Shown in pieces: positions 51,972 to 59,998 of a DNA stretch of 64,000 nt. Where the stretch lies: assembly GCA_024330965.1 (NCBI GenBank), contig JANDJL010000002.1, forward strand, positions 146,684 through 210,683, written 5' to 3'. Each line of letters begins with the position of its first letter. The first letter of the stretch is position 1. The notes under the pieces are model-generated. The model was not told the DNA's origin and searched no databases. It was given only the letters and a program-made list of their open reading frames with translations. Both the position numbers and the translations under genes were made by a program. The stretch comes from Nitrospira sp. (GTDB taxonomy: Bacteria; Nitrospirota; Nitrospiria; Nitrospirales; Nitrospiraceae).

Positions 51972-52837
51972 ACGTCCTCCTGTGCATCATCATGTGCATC
52001 ACCGCGATGCAAGATTAACGGCGCTTCGACCGACTCTCAATGGCAGGCTGAGAGAGTACCGACCCCCTGCCCGACCACCGACACCCTGCGGATCACGGAA
52101 TTGGAAGGCGTGCCGATCTCAGAATCCGGTCAGGATAATAGAAAACAATCCCGACAGACGAACCGAGAGCAAGCAATATGCAAGAATCACATCCCTCGCT
52201 CTCAGTCACCGCGACCGGCCATGAAGACCCGCAGTCCAGTTTGAGCGCCCTATACTCCGGCAAATTCTTTAGCATGTATTGGATTCCGACCGATCTTCGG
52301 GATGCCTTTGTGCACCGGCTTAAAGACCATGTATGTCTTCGCGTAGCGGCCTTTCTACACGATGCCGCGGTGCTCGCGTCGATCTCAGGGGCTCGGCCGT
52401 TCCTTGAGAGTCAAGCCATCGCAGCAAAATTGCGTCGGAGCAGGGCCCCTTCGAGCCGATCGTTGGCTGAAAGAGCAGGGCCGGGAGGAACAGGGAAAGA
52501 ACGACGTTGAACGGGCAAGACGCTCGGTCCGTGAAGAGAAGACCGTTCAATGAAAGACGACCATGAATGATCCCGCGTCTCTTCCGCCTTCGGTGTCAAG
52601 GCCGCTGCTCACTTGGAATTCCCAGGCACAGGGCCTGGTTGAGTCGGCTTTCTGAAAACAGTGCGGCAACCTACACCACCATAGGAACCATGGGAATCTC
52701 CCGGTAATACCCATAAAGTAGGAAAGGTGCCAACAGGAAAGGAGCCCGCTCTGCACTAGCAAGGGGCTCCATCCTACAGGCCAACAGGCTTTAGACAGAC
52801 TACTGACTCAGCTCACTGCCTAAGACACTTCCCAAGA
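51972..52837. other. Intergenic region without a supported gene
   Basis: I see no gene with a recognisable family here. A plus-strand frame at 52178-52510 (110 residues) is open but lacks a ribosome-binding site and its C-terminal part is low complexity. Base composition and stop density look like decayed sequence, in keeping with the neighbouring broken genes. Confidence 0.4.
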
Positions 52838-53149
52838 CTATTTCCCCTTGCCTTTTTGCTTATGTTGATGGGCTTGCTCGGCGTGCGCCAGCGATTCCTC
52901 CGCATGTTTCAGAGATTCTTTGGCATGGTCGAGCGCTTCCTTCGCATGGGGATCATTGCTGCTCTTGATCGCTTCTTCCAGATGGTGAATCGCCTCCTTC
53001 GCATGTCCAATGCCTTCCTTGGCATGGGCGATGGTTTCCTTGACATGCCCTCCCTCACTGGCGAGAGCAGGCTGGGTCAGCCCTCCTCCAATCAGACCAA
53101 GCACCGCGCAGAATCCGACCGTCACCAAGACCGTTTGTCTGTGTCTCAT
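52838..53149 (-). CDS. Small metal-binding protein, SmbP-like
   Basis: The 103-residue protein has a signal peptide and then a repeated heptad of the form HAKExIx: HAKEGIG, HAKEAIH, HLEEAIK, HAKEALD, HAKESLK, HAEESLA, HAEQAHQ. This is the pattern of SmbP from Nitrosomonas, a periplasmic four-helix protein that binds copper and other divalent metals through the regularly placed His. GGGAGGAGG lies upstream. The copper island is nearby at 39-50 kb. Confidence 0.9.
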   Translation of the reverse strand: MRHRQTVLVTVGFCAVLGLIGGGLTQPALASEGGHVKETIAHAKEGIGHAKEAIHHLEEAIKSSNDPHAKEALDHAKESLKHAEESLAHAEQAHQHKQKGKGK

Positions 53150-53670
53150 ACTCTTCCTCCTCCCTAAAGGTTGTCATGGCACCTCTTCTCCATTTCCTCG
53201 CAGGCTCTAGTATGCCATGGCTCGTTATGTCCTGACATACATCTTTCTTCGCTTGATCGCCTTTCCGGCTCTTTGTATCCATTCCTGTCGATACAAGCAG
53301 CTTGGATCACGGACATGAAATGTGGATCACAGACCTATACATCCTCTGGCTGTTGAAGTCTTCTTGCTCTGAACCAGAGAGGAGGGATCACCTAACGTAC
53401 TCAGCCTGTCGCGGCTTCATGGATAATCGGCCCACTCGCGCCAGCCTGGGCGTCAGATTGGGGGCACCGGACTGCTTTGCCATAAACGGCAAACAGAGTT
53501 GCGCTTTGGCTCGCTTGCCGAGGCGGGTTCTCAGAACCTCGCCCAGATTTTCATCTACTGACACCATCTCATCCCCATCGCCTGTCTTATCACTTCTTAT
53601 CACTTTCCTATGGTCGGTTAATCATCTGGCTTCATCCTTCAGCATGTCCAGCATGTCGCATCTCTACTTT
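53150..53670. other. Gene-free region with a 12-bp direct repeat
   Basis: No supported gene in these 521 bases. TGGATCAC(G/A)GAC occurs at 53303-53314 and 53323-53334, 20 bases apart (two helical turns), a spacing that suits a dimeric regulator. What it would control is unclear. Confidence 0.4.
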
Positions 53671-53985
53671 TTATTTCATCTCCTTGGCGCGACAATGCCA
53701 TCCCTCTCCTTTCACACTGTTCACCGCATCCACAAGGTGTTTGGGAGTTGCCTTGCTCCCTTCGACCGTCACAACCGCGTGGCCTTTCATGCTCTTGAGA
53801 TCGACGGTTTTGACCCCCGGTACCTTTTTCACGGCGGATTCGACTTCCTCTAAATAGAGGTCGCAGTAGCTTCCACCGAGCATCAAGGTGATTTTCTGTT
53901 CCGCAGCTCCTTGAGCTGACTCAATGCAGGTCCCCGCGACCAATCCAGCCATGACACCACCTACCATGACTCCGCGCCACATCAT
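53671..53985 (-). CDS. Exported HMA-like protein with a single cysteine
   Basis: The start at the ATG at 53985 is preceded by AGGATGG. The 104-residue protein has a signal peptide (MVGGVMAGLVAGTCIESAQG) and a ferredoxin-like HMA domain: LMLGGSYCDLYLEEVESAV, then GVKTVDLKSMKGHAVVTVEG. The usual CxxC reads SYCDLYL, so only C41 remains, with another Cys near the C-terminus (WHC). It may bind metal weakly or by a different set of ligands. Confidence 0.82.
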   Translation of the reverse strand: MMWRGVMVGGVMAGLVAGTCIESAQGAAEQKITLMLGGSYCDLYLEEVESAVKKVPGVKTVDLKSMKGHAVVTVEGSKATPKHLVDAVNSVKGEGWHCRAKEMK

Positions 53986-54205
53986 TGTTACCCATCCTAT
54001 TCTTGTTCTTGCGCCCATTCTTGCGCTTACGGTCCAGTGGTCTACCATCTTTCCCTCTCACATGTGATTAAGTCGTCACGCGAGTTTCTATTTCTAAAAA
54101 GGGAGGGAGCCGGAGGGAGGCCGCCCCCGACTCCCCACGCAGGCCTAGAGGAAGGGAGGTGCCGACCCTCCAGACCTGAACTTAGATCCTTTCACAATTC
54201 CTACC

Positions 54206-54451
54206 TTATTTCCTTAATCGCCGACGACCGGCAACCCTATTCGCGTCCTTTGGTGCTACCTTGTTCCGGTCCAATTGCACATGATCTACACTCTTCCGCT
54301 GAGTTATCAACTTCTCAACTGATGATTGAAAGATCCTAAGACTATTCCCCCCGATTTTTGTGGCTTGCAGTTTCCCTTCTTCAACCCATCGGTAGACCGT
54401 CCACTTACTAACCCGCAACAAGCCTGCTGCTTCGTGAACCCTGAGCAACAC
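54206..54451 (-). CDS. Small helix-turn-helix protein (excisionase/MerR-like)
   Basis: The 81-residue protein starts at a GTG at 54451. It reads LRVHEAAGLLRVSKWTVYRWVEEGKLQATKIGGNSLRI, the winged-helix pattern of DNA-binding excisionase-family proteins. The C-terminal half is basic. It is not next to an integrase; role as an excisionase is not supported by neighbours. Confidence 0.8.
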   Translation of the reverse strand: MLLRVHEAAGLLRVSKWTVYRWVEEGKLQATKIGGNSLRIFQSSVEKLITQRKSVDHVQLDRNKVAPKDANRVAGRRRLRK

Positions 54452-54482
54452 GTGGCCACCTCACACTGGAAACGTCGGGCAA

Positions 54483-54514
54483 AGGGGGGAGCACTCAACC
54501 CCGCACTCCCCCCT
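54483..54514. terminator. GC hairpin AGGGGGGAG...CTCCCCCCT
   Basis: AGGGGGGAG (54483-54491) pairs with CTCCCCCCT (54506-54514) across a 14-base loop; a short CTTT follows on the plus strand. It lies between the His-rich protein gene at 54697 and the HTH gene at 54451, both on the minus strand, and may end the former's transcript. Confidence 0.45.
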
Positions 54515-54696
54515 CTTTCGGAACGGTGGAAGGAGGCCACCAACAGCGCCCGTTCCGATGGGACCGCACTGATAACCAGCCTTGCCCGACACCCTCTTAA
54601 CCTGGAGGGGGACCATGGCAACCGAACAAGACCCCGCTTATTGAACAATCACTTCAAAACACGCACAGAAAGAGAACATCGAAGAATGGAATCAGA

Positions 54697-55056
54697 TCAG
54701 CCCATGAAGGGAGAGGGAGGAGCACGAGGATCAGATAGCGTAGGTTGTGACACTGTTTCTTTCTTACCAGAGAGATCAATCACCTGATCGATGACAAGGG
54801 CGGAGACCGTCACTGGTCCCGGTTCAATCACCTCACTCTGCGAAGTCACCTGACATGCCCAGGCACAGAAAGACGAATGGGCGGTATTGGTATCGTGATG
54901 ACCGCCATGATGATCATGGCCGCCAGCCAGGACCACCGAGGAGGGAAGAGGAACGCACAAGGCCATTAAGCAGAGCAATCCCACATAGGCAACGGCGGTT
55001 ATTCCGATGACACCGGCGAAGGCGTTGGTTCTGTGTGGGAGTCGCGGGAATCGCAT
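54697..55056 (-). CDS. His/Cys-containing exported or membrane protein
   Basis: A 119-residue protein with one N-terminal hydrophobic segment (about residues 14-44) followed by a His cluster (47, 49, 50, 53, 54, 60) and CAWAC at 64-68. The rest is polar. This layout suggests metal binding in the periplasm. I do not recognise the family. The neighbours (SmbP, HMA-like protein) point the same way. Confidence 0.65.
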   Translation of the reverse strand: MRFPRLPHRTNAFAGVIGITAVAYVGLLCLMALCVPLPSSVVLAGGHDHHGGHHDTNTAHSSFCAWACQVTSQSEVIEPGPVTVSALVIDQVIDLSGKKETVSQPTLSDPRAPPSPFMG

Positions 55057-55170
55057 ACTTGAATATTCCTATTGACGCCTACCCTTATATTCCTTCGAAT
55101 TCATCTTGTCTACTAACGTGTGCCACTCCTTGCAACACAAAATTCGGTGGTGACACTTCTCCTCATTCGC

Positions 55171-56772
55171 TTAACCGACGCGGCAGCGCTTCGACAGCGC
55201 CCGCCGAGGACGTTGCGACAGGCCCCGCGAACGAATATGCCGAATCGGTCGCCTCAGTAATGTCAAGGGAGCTTTCAACAAGGCGGGTTGAGCGTCAACG
55301 GAAGCCACCATCGGTTGATTCCTCATGCTCGGCCGAATCACGTTTATGGACTCTCGTTCCGCGGCTTCTTCCCTCTCCCATTCCTCTCTTGAACCGACTT
55401 CGTCCATCGGTTTGAGCATCTTAAACTTGAATCCCACACCTTTGATCGCCACGATGGCGCAACAGCGGCTCGCATCACGGTTGAGCAAACGACGGAGAGC
55501 ATGGATGTGAACATCCAGCGTATGGTGACCGATCATGAAACCAGGTCCCCATACCAGATCGAGGAGTTCCCTTCGTGAGAAGACCCTACATGGCGCGCTC
55601 ATGAAGGTATGGAGGATCGTAAACTGTTTGGCGGACAGATGGACAGGCTTCCCAGCGATAGTGAGTTCGTGCGTGTCAGCATCCAATCGGAGACGGCCAA
55701 CGTGGTAAACCCCACGGCGCACTAGTCCATGGCCTCCTCGTCGGCAGTACGCCTCAACGACCGCCAGGAGCAATCGGGGTCCATCCGCATACGAATACAC
55801 GCCATCGGCACCCCGCTCCAGATCACCGACGATCGCCTCATCACTGACTTCTTCCCCCCGAGGATTCAAGATCACGATCGGAACCGACGACAACTGTTGG
55901 TCCGTCCGCAACATCTCCCAGCCCTGGATCCTTCGATCAACAACCAATAGGGCCAGGGGAAGATGGTGCACAACCGTCAAGACATGGTCAACCGAGGAGG
56001 CCGTCCGACAGTTGTACCCAGCCCTTGTGAGCAGTTCCTCAAATTCGTTCGCCAAGGGCTGGGCCGGCGACACGAACATGATCGTACGAGAAGCCCTCAC
56101 ATCTGATCGAACAGGGGCAGGAAACGAGGCACCACCACTTTCCCGTCGTCTCGTAAGTCCTTCTCGGTGCACGATCACTGCCGCCACTCCCCCAAGACCC
56201 GACCAGAACAGGATGATCGCACCGGGCAGCGGAACCTGTTCTCTCTTAGAACCAGCCCCACGACCGCCATCCATTGGGAAGAGAGGAGCCACCTCTCCCG
56301 ACCCGAGGGGTACAGACCGGTGGTTCATCTGGACTGAAGACAGCACCACTCCCGGCCAGCCACCAGAGAGAAGCTCGCTCGCAGACCATCGAGGAGGCTG
56401 CACCAGAACAAGATGCTGAAAGAAAGTTCCGACAGCCATCTGGCCAAGCGTGATCCCCGTTTCCTCTCCATCAGACTCTTGAGCAGACTCTTGAGCACGA
56501 GAGCCAATTGAAGACCACGACCGAAGCGGCAGAACAAGCGATGGGATCTCGACCGAGAACGGAGACCATGTCGGCATCACAGTTTTCTGCGCACCCACAT
56601 TGTCCCCTCCACCGCTCATGGGAAAGCTCTCCCCCACCACCGCAGCCCAGCCCTGCGACAGTTCAAGGTGGGCGGTCACCAGCAGCACCGCCAGAAAAAG
56701 GATCGACCGCGAGATTCCCACATGAAGTAAAAAACGCGGAGGGCAAACCACGGTCCCACAAGACCAGGTCAT
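55171..56772 (-). CDS. Membrane-spanning transcriptional regulator with internal VPLPG anchor segment, pseudo-receiver and winged-helix domains
   Basis: The start at the ATG at 56772 has GGAGGG just upstream (533 residues; numbering from an ATG nine residues earlier). An N-terminal signal-like helix (about 31-55) is followed by a 130-residue extracytoplasmic part without known domain. The segment VPLPGAIILFWSGLGGVAAV (189-208) then matches the C-terminal anchor of the secreted proteins nearby, followed by RR. The cytosolic part has a receiver-like fold (238-355) with a possible phospho-Asp (VVD) but without the acidic pair and the usual Lys, and an OmpR-type winged helix (365-462, LSAKQFTIL, FSRRELLDLVWG, LDVHIHALRR, GVGFKF). 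It lies 78 bases downstream of a VPxPA protein gene. Confidence 0.85.
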   Translation of the reverse strand: MTWSCGTVVCPPRFLLHVGISRSILFLAVLLVTAHLELSQGWAAVVGESFPMSGGGDNVGAQKTVMPTWSPFSVEIPSLVLPLRSWSSIGSRAQESAQESDGEETGITLGQMAVGTFFQHLVLVQPPRWSASELLSGGWPGVVLSSVQMNHRSVPLGSGEVAPLFPMDGGRGAGSKREQVPLPGAIILFWSGLGGVAAVIVHREGLTRRRESGGASFPAPVRSDVRASRTIMFVSPAQPLANEFEELLTRAGYNCRTASSVDHVLTVVHHLPLALLVVDRRIQGWEMLRTDQQLSSVPIVILNPRGEEVSDEAIVGDLERGADGVYSYADGPRLLLAVVEAYCRRGGHGLVRRGVYHVGRLRLDADTHELTIAGKPVHLSAKQFTILHTFMSAPCRVFSRRELLDLVWGPGFMIGHHTLDVHIHALRRLLNRDASRCCAIVAIKGVGFKFKMLKPMDEVGSREEWEREEAAERESINVIRPSMRNQPMVASVDAQPALLKAPLTLLRRPIRHIRSRGLSQRPRRALSKRCRVG

Positions 56773-56820
56773 CGACCCTCCGCCTGCCTTACAGCTCATC
56801 GGTTTCTGCCTTACATACAG

Positions 56821-56857
56821 ATGGCCCGGGAAGACCTCTTCGATCTCTCCGGGCCAT
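56821..56857. terminator. Hairpin between a VPxPA-protein gene and the regulator gene
   Basis: ATGGCCCGG (56821-56829) and CCGGGCCAT (56849-56857) form a perfect 9-bp stem over a 19-base loop. It lies between the stop of the VPVPA protein gene and the regulator start on the minus strand. No T-run follows, so partial termination, RNA processing or attenuation are all possible. Confidence 0.5.
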
Positions 56858-56875
56858 CATGGCTTGGTGTCTCGA

Positions 56876-57424
56876 TTAGATCACTCTCTTCCGACGCGCC
56901 AACCCGGCCAGTCCGACTAGACCCGTTCCAAACAGATATACAGCCGCTGGCACTGGTATGGGAGCTGGACCAAACGATCCCCACATAGTGAGGGTATACG
57001 AACCACCTCCAGGGTTCCCAACTCCCGATGGATGGAGGTGATAGTCTCCCGGAGGCATCGAAATCCCTAAATCAGCCAAGGGAAACTCAGTGAAGGATGG
57101 CCTGGCACTTCCCCCTGGCACTTGCTGATCCAGATTGTTATCAAAAATCGACGCCCCAAACCACAACAAGAGATTTTCAGTCGTGGACGTCATGTTGAAG
57201 TGAGTAAAGGGCCCGAGATCAAAATTAACCGTGTCTAGAAAGAAATTTCCTGGAACCCTGCCGGTAAACTCAACTGGATTGTCGGCATCTCCATAGCCGG
57301 GACCAAATGGGCGGGTCGGATCATAGGGGACAGCCTCGACAACAGTTGCCCCCACCATTACCGCTCCTACGGCCACGAGGCCGACCATCGCCCCCTTCAA
57401 TCGATTGAGATGAGACCTTCGCAT
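56876..57424 (-). CDS. Secreted protein with VPVPA C-terminal sorting/anchor signal
   Basis: The 182-residue protein has a signal peptide (MVGLVAVGAVMVGATVVEA), an extracellular part rich in Gly, Asn and Phe, and a C-terminal VPAAVYLFGTGLVGLAGLA followed by RRKR. That tripartite end (Pro-rich motif, transmembrane helix, basic tail) resembles PEP-CTERM/VPLPA-CTERM sorting signals handled by exosortases. AAGGAG precedes the ATG. The regulator gene follows on the same strand. Confidence 0.85.
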   Translation of the reverse strand: MRRSHLNRLKGAMVGLVAVGAVMVGATVVEAVPYDPTRPFGPGYGDADNPVEFTGRVPGNFFLDTVNFDLGPFTHFNMTSTTENLLLWFGASIFDNNLDQQVPGGSARPSFTEFPLADLGISMPPGDYHLHPSGVGNPGGGSYTLTMWGSFGPAPIPVPAAVYLFGTGLVGLAGLARRKRVI

Positions 57425-57886
57425 CTTGGACTCCTTTCTGTGAGAAAAACCATTCCCACCTTTCCCTATCTCCCCTTCTCACTATCCCCTTCCAAACCAT
57501 CACAACGATCGTTGCACGCCCCTTTTATCGCAACAGATTGCTTCTTAGGTGAACATCCCATGTGTGGTAAGGCCGATTCTATGTTCGTTCACCATTCGGC
57601 GCTACCGTTTGTTGCACCATCTGCTCACCATCGAAACAGAAAATATCTAGAATGATGGCTGACCGATCGTCCTCAATTCCGTCAGTCTGAGACGTGATTC
57701 GTCTCGGTTGACTTTCGGGTCCATGGTTATCACTCTCTCGTTGTGGCACACGCTATGTTCCTTGTTGGAACGACAGCCCGATCGAACGATCGTACCAGGA
57801 AGAGGAAATGACCTGCCAATTCGGATGCCAACCGATGCACCAGATGCAACAAAAAGAATCTGATAAAGAATCTGAAAAGGATGATT
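57425..57886. other. Gene-free region upstream of the VPVPA protein
   Basis: No supported gene in about 460 bases. The stretch close to 57425 should hold the promoter of the minus-strand gene; I cannot make out a convincing -35/-10 or a sigma-54 site. Confidence 0.4.
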
Positions 57887-58033
57887 TCAAGGGGTATCCG
57901 GAGGGGTCGATGACCCCCTCCGAACAGGTATTGGGAATTTCGGATAGGAATTACGCGCTTTTTTCCGCCGCGCCATCCCAGCCAACCAGACCAGACCGGC
58001 GCCAAAGAGATACACCGCCGCCGGCAGGGGCTG
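57887..58033 (-). pseudogene. Orphan VPLPA-type anchor remnant
   Basis: The frame reads QPLPAAVYLFGAGLVWLAG and ARRKK, a near-perfect copy of the C-terminal anchor, but the part upstream in the frame (Cys/Arg-rich) does not look like a protein, and a 24-residue tail follows the basic end where functional members stop within a few residues. It is the residue of a lost family member. Confidence 0.75.
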
Positions 58034-58708
58034 TGACCGGTTTATGCAACGAAAACAGGCGGCCTGCGACATCGAGTTGGAAGATGCTTTGCGCCACACG
58101 CAATCTGTTGAAGCTCTGGCGAAGCAGGAAAGTATCTTGGCCGGGCCATCACAATGACAACGGGCAGCGGCGGCTTGGCCGGGGCGGCGGAAAGAAAACA
58201 GAGGGATGCCCCTCGCACAAGCCACACGCCCTCGCAGGATCGGCAGCGAGAAGCCCAGATGGAAACACTATCACTCAATTTCTGAATGACCAGAGGATTC
58301 CATCACGGATTTGAGCAGCAGGCTCTTTTGCGCTTTCAAAAACCCGCGGCCTGGTCATGAGCAGAAGTGCACGTGAACGCCGTTTTCCCGGGTGGATGAT
58401 TGAGTCGCTGGATACCCAGGCAAGCCTGCCTTGAAGTGACGAGGCGATCGGTGATCAAGCTGTGAATCGCCGAACGATTGAAAGAAGAACAGGGAAGGCC
58501 GCTGGCCGCATGATTCATGACGGTTCGTGACGAAACCGCCGAGCCGCGTATCATGTGAAGCGTCTCGGCCAACGGTTTCGAGTTCCGTGTTGCAGGTTTC
58601 AAGTTTCCGGTTTCCGCACAAGGTGAAATGTTGAACTTACAACTTGGAGCGTAGGTATCGAGAGAACGAACGACGAGCGACGCAAACGGTCGCAGCGGCG
58701 TATCGCGC
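58034..58708. other. Gene-free region of decayed sequence
   Basis: No supported gene. Around 58570-58650 short imperfect reiterations of a gttt/caagttt-like unit appear, of the kind seen in decaying intergenic DNA. Open frames here encode low-complexity Arg/Pro-rich sequence. Confidence 0.4.
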
Positions 58709-58728
58709 CACCTAATCTCAATTAGGTG
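58709..58728. terminator. Hairpin at the end of the DUF6036-like gene
   Basis: CACCTAAT (58709-58716) and ATTAGGTG (58721-58728) form a perfect 8-bp stem over a 4-base loop. The stop codon of the minus-strand gene lies in the stem. It has no T-run. Confidence 0.45.
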
Positions 58729-59244
58729 ATAGCCTGATCCAAGACTTGGCAGAACCGGCCGACGGTGCGTTCGAAGAGAAAGAACGCCGTGTCTTCGGGC
58801 GAGGCGGCCAGGGCGGCCTCGGCGGCGGCGCGGATTTGATGAGCAGGCACGTGGAAGCGTTCCGCGACCCAAGCCGTGTCGGTAAGATCCTCCTCGGTGC
58901 CGCGGCGGAGTTTGCTCACGATGAAATCCACCGGAGCCAAGAGGGACAACCGAACTCCCGGTTCATCAACCATGATCGTGGCGCGATCGCGATACCCAGG
59001 TGGCATCGCCACCACCGACTAGGCTTTGCCCAAGATTGGCCGGAATGTTGTGGCGGCTCAGGAACGCTTTCAATGACCGGACGCCGGTACGGAGTTCGCC
59101 ATCCACATCGATCGTCGCACGGGAAGGATGACCGTATGCCAACATGGCCATGCCGCCGATCAAAACCAAATCGACGCTATGCCCTGTCCCATCGACATAC
59201 TCCCGGAGCAATGTGCGCAGGCGATCAAGCGTGAGCGTGGACAA
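58722..59244 (-). pseudogene. DUF6036-like nucleotidyltransferase, frameshifted
   Basis: Two frames join to one protein: the first (from a TTG at 59244) has LRTLLREYVDG and LIGGMAMLAYGHPSRATIDVD, a nucleotidyltransferase-like GG...D signature; the second, from about 59015, has PPGYRDRATIMVDEP and DFIVSKLRRGTEEDLTDT. One extra base near 59017-59022 breaks the frame; removing it gives a continuous SLSVVAMPPGYRDR. The length 523 fits. Such proteins are often parts of toxin-antitoxin-like or defence modules. A C-terminal relic of a second copy lies at 51095-51304. Confidence 0.72.
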
Positions 59245-59566
59245 ATTCGAGAGCCTCCGCAAGCTGACGATGGAGCCGCTCGTCGATGGGGCCATGGTCT
59301 TCGGGAAGCGGGGCTCGGGACACAAGCCCGGAAACGAGGGTGCGATATCCGGTGTACCACCGGCAGGCCGTCTCATACGCCTCCTGTACCAACGGATGAC
59401 GCATAGCCGTCCAATCAATGGAGTCATTGACCAGAATTTCAAGCCAGAGGATACGGCCGATCCGCGGGTGACGCAGTGCATCGTCGAGAGATGCCACTCC
59501 CAGATAGATCGGCAACAGCTTCGGCAATGGGCGAGGGGGAGGTGTAGGCATGGGGACGAATTCCAC
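59225..59566 (-). CDS. Hypothetical protein overlapping the DUF6036-like gene
   Basis: The 113-residue protein begins at a GTG at 59566 after GGGGGAA. It has no known motif; it contains RHPRIGRILWLEILVNDSIDW and a helical C-terminus. Its last 20 bases overlap the possible start (TTG 59244) of the DUF6036-like gene, so the two are likely a coupled two-gene module. The nature of the module is open. Confidence 0.6.
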   Translation of the reverse strand: MEFVPMPTPPPRPLPKLLPIYLGVASLDDALRHPRIGRILWLEILVNDSIDWTAMRHPLVQEAYETACRWYTGYRTLVSGLVSRAPLPEDHGPIDERLHRQLAEALEFVHAHA

Positions 59567-59667
59567 ACCGGTTCCCCCATATTGCCAACTTGAACGGGTG
59601 AAGCGGGCGGGACCACGACAAAGTTGAGCGGAGGATCTTGAAGCATGATGAAGCGACTCACCCAGCA

Positions 59668-59787
59668 GTCATTCCCACGAAAATAGAAATCGAGAAATCC
59701 TGAATTTGCTGCAAGTCTGGATTCTCGTCTGCGCGGGGATGACCAGTTGAGCAATGACTTTGCCGTCCCTGACAAGGCGGAATCCAG
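59668..59787. repeat. Cluster of degenerate GTCATTCCCGC...GGGAATCC-type intergenic repeats
   Basis: Three decayed copies of a widespread intergenic element are seen: gtcattcccacgaaaatag from 59668, ctggattctcgtctgcgcgg from 59717 (reverse orientation) and ccgtccctgacaaggcggaa from 59763. They fill part of a 430-base gap that has no gene. Confidence 0.55.
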
Positions 59788-59998
59788 CCCAGAGCGGACA
59801 TATCCGGCTGATTTCCGTTCAAAGAGCCAGACACGAGGCGAGGAAGCGCTACGATGAAAACAAAGAATTTTGAAAAGCTGATCAATGAAGGGAAGGATGT
59901 ACGCACCGTACCGTATGCTCTCGAACGACCGGGTTCTCACACAGTGGCAGAGAACTTGGAGGGATCGTGGCGATCCCTCCAAGAGAGAAACGCTCCGA

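Noticed and set aside
52178..52510. 110-residue plus-strand frame
   Set aside because: No ribosome-binding site and no family; lies in apparently decayed sequence.
52838..53149. Periodic repeat as CRISPR
   Set aside because: The periodicity is a 21-base heptad codon repeat in the SmbP-like gene, without spacers.
54206..54451. Excisionase of an integrated phage or plasmid
   Set aside because: No integrase, attachment-site duplication or phage gene is seen nearby; the holin-like gene at 19.4 kb belongs to a chromosomal family.
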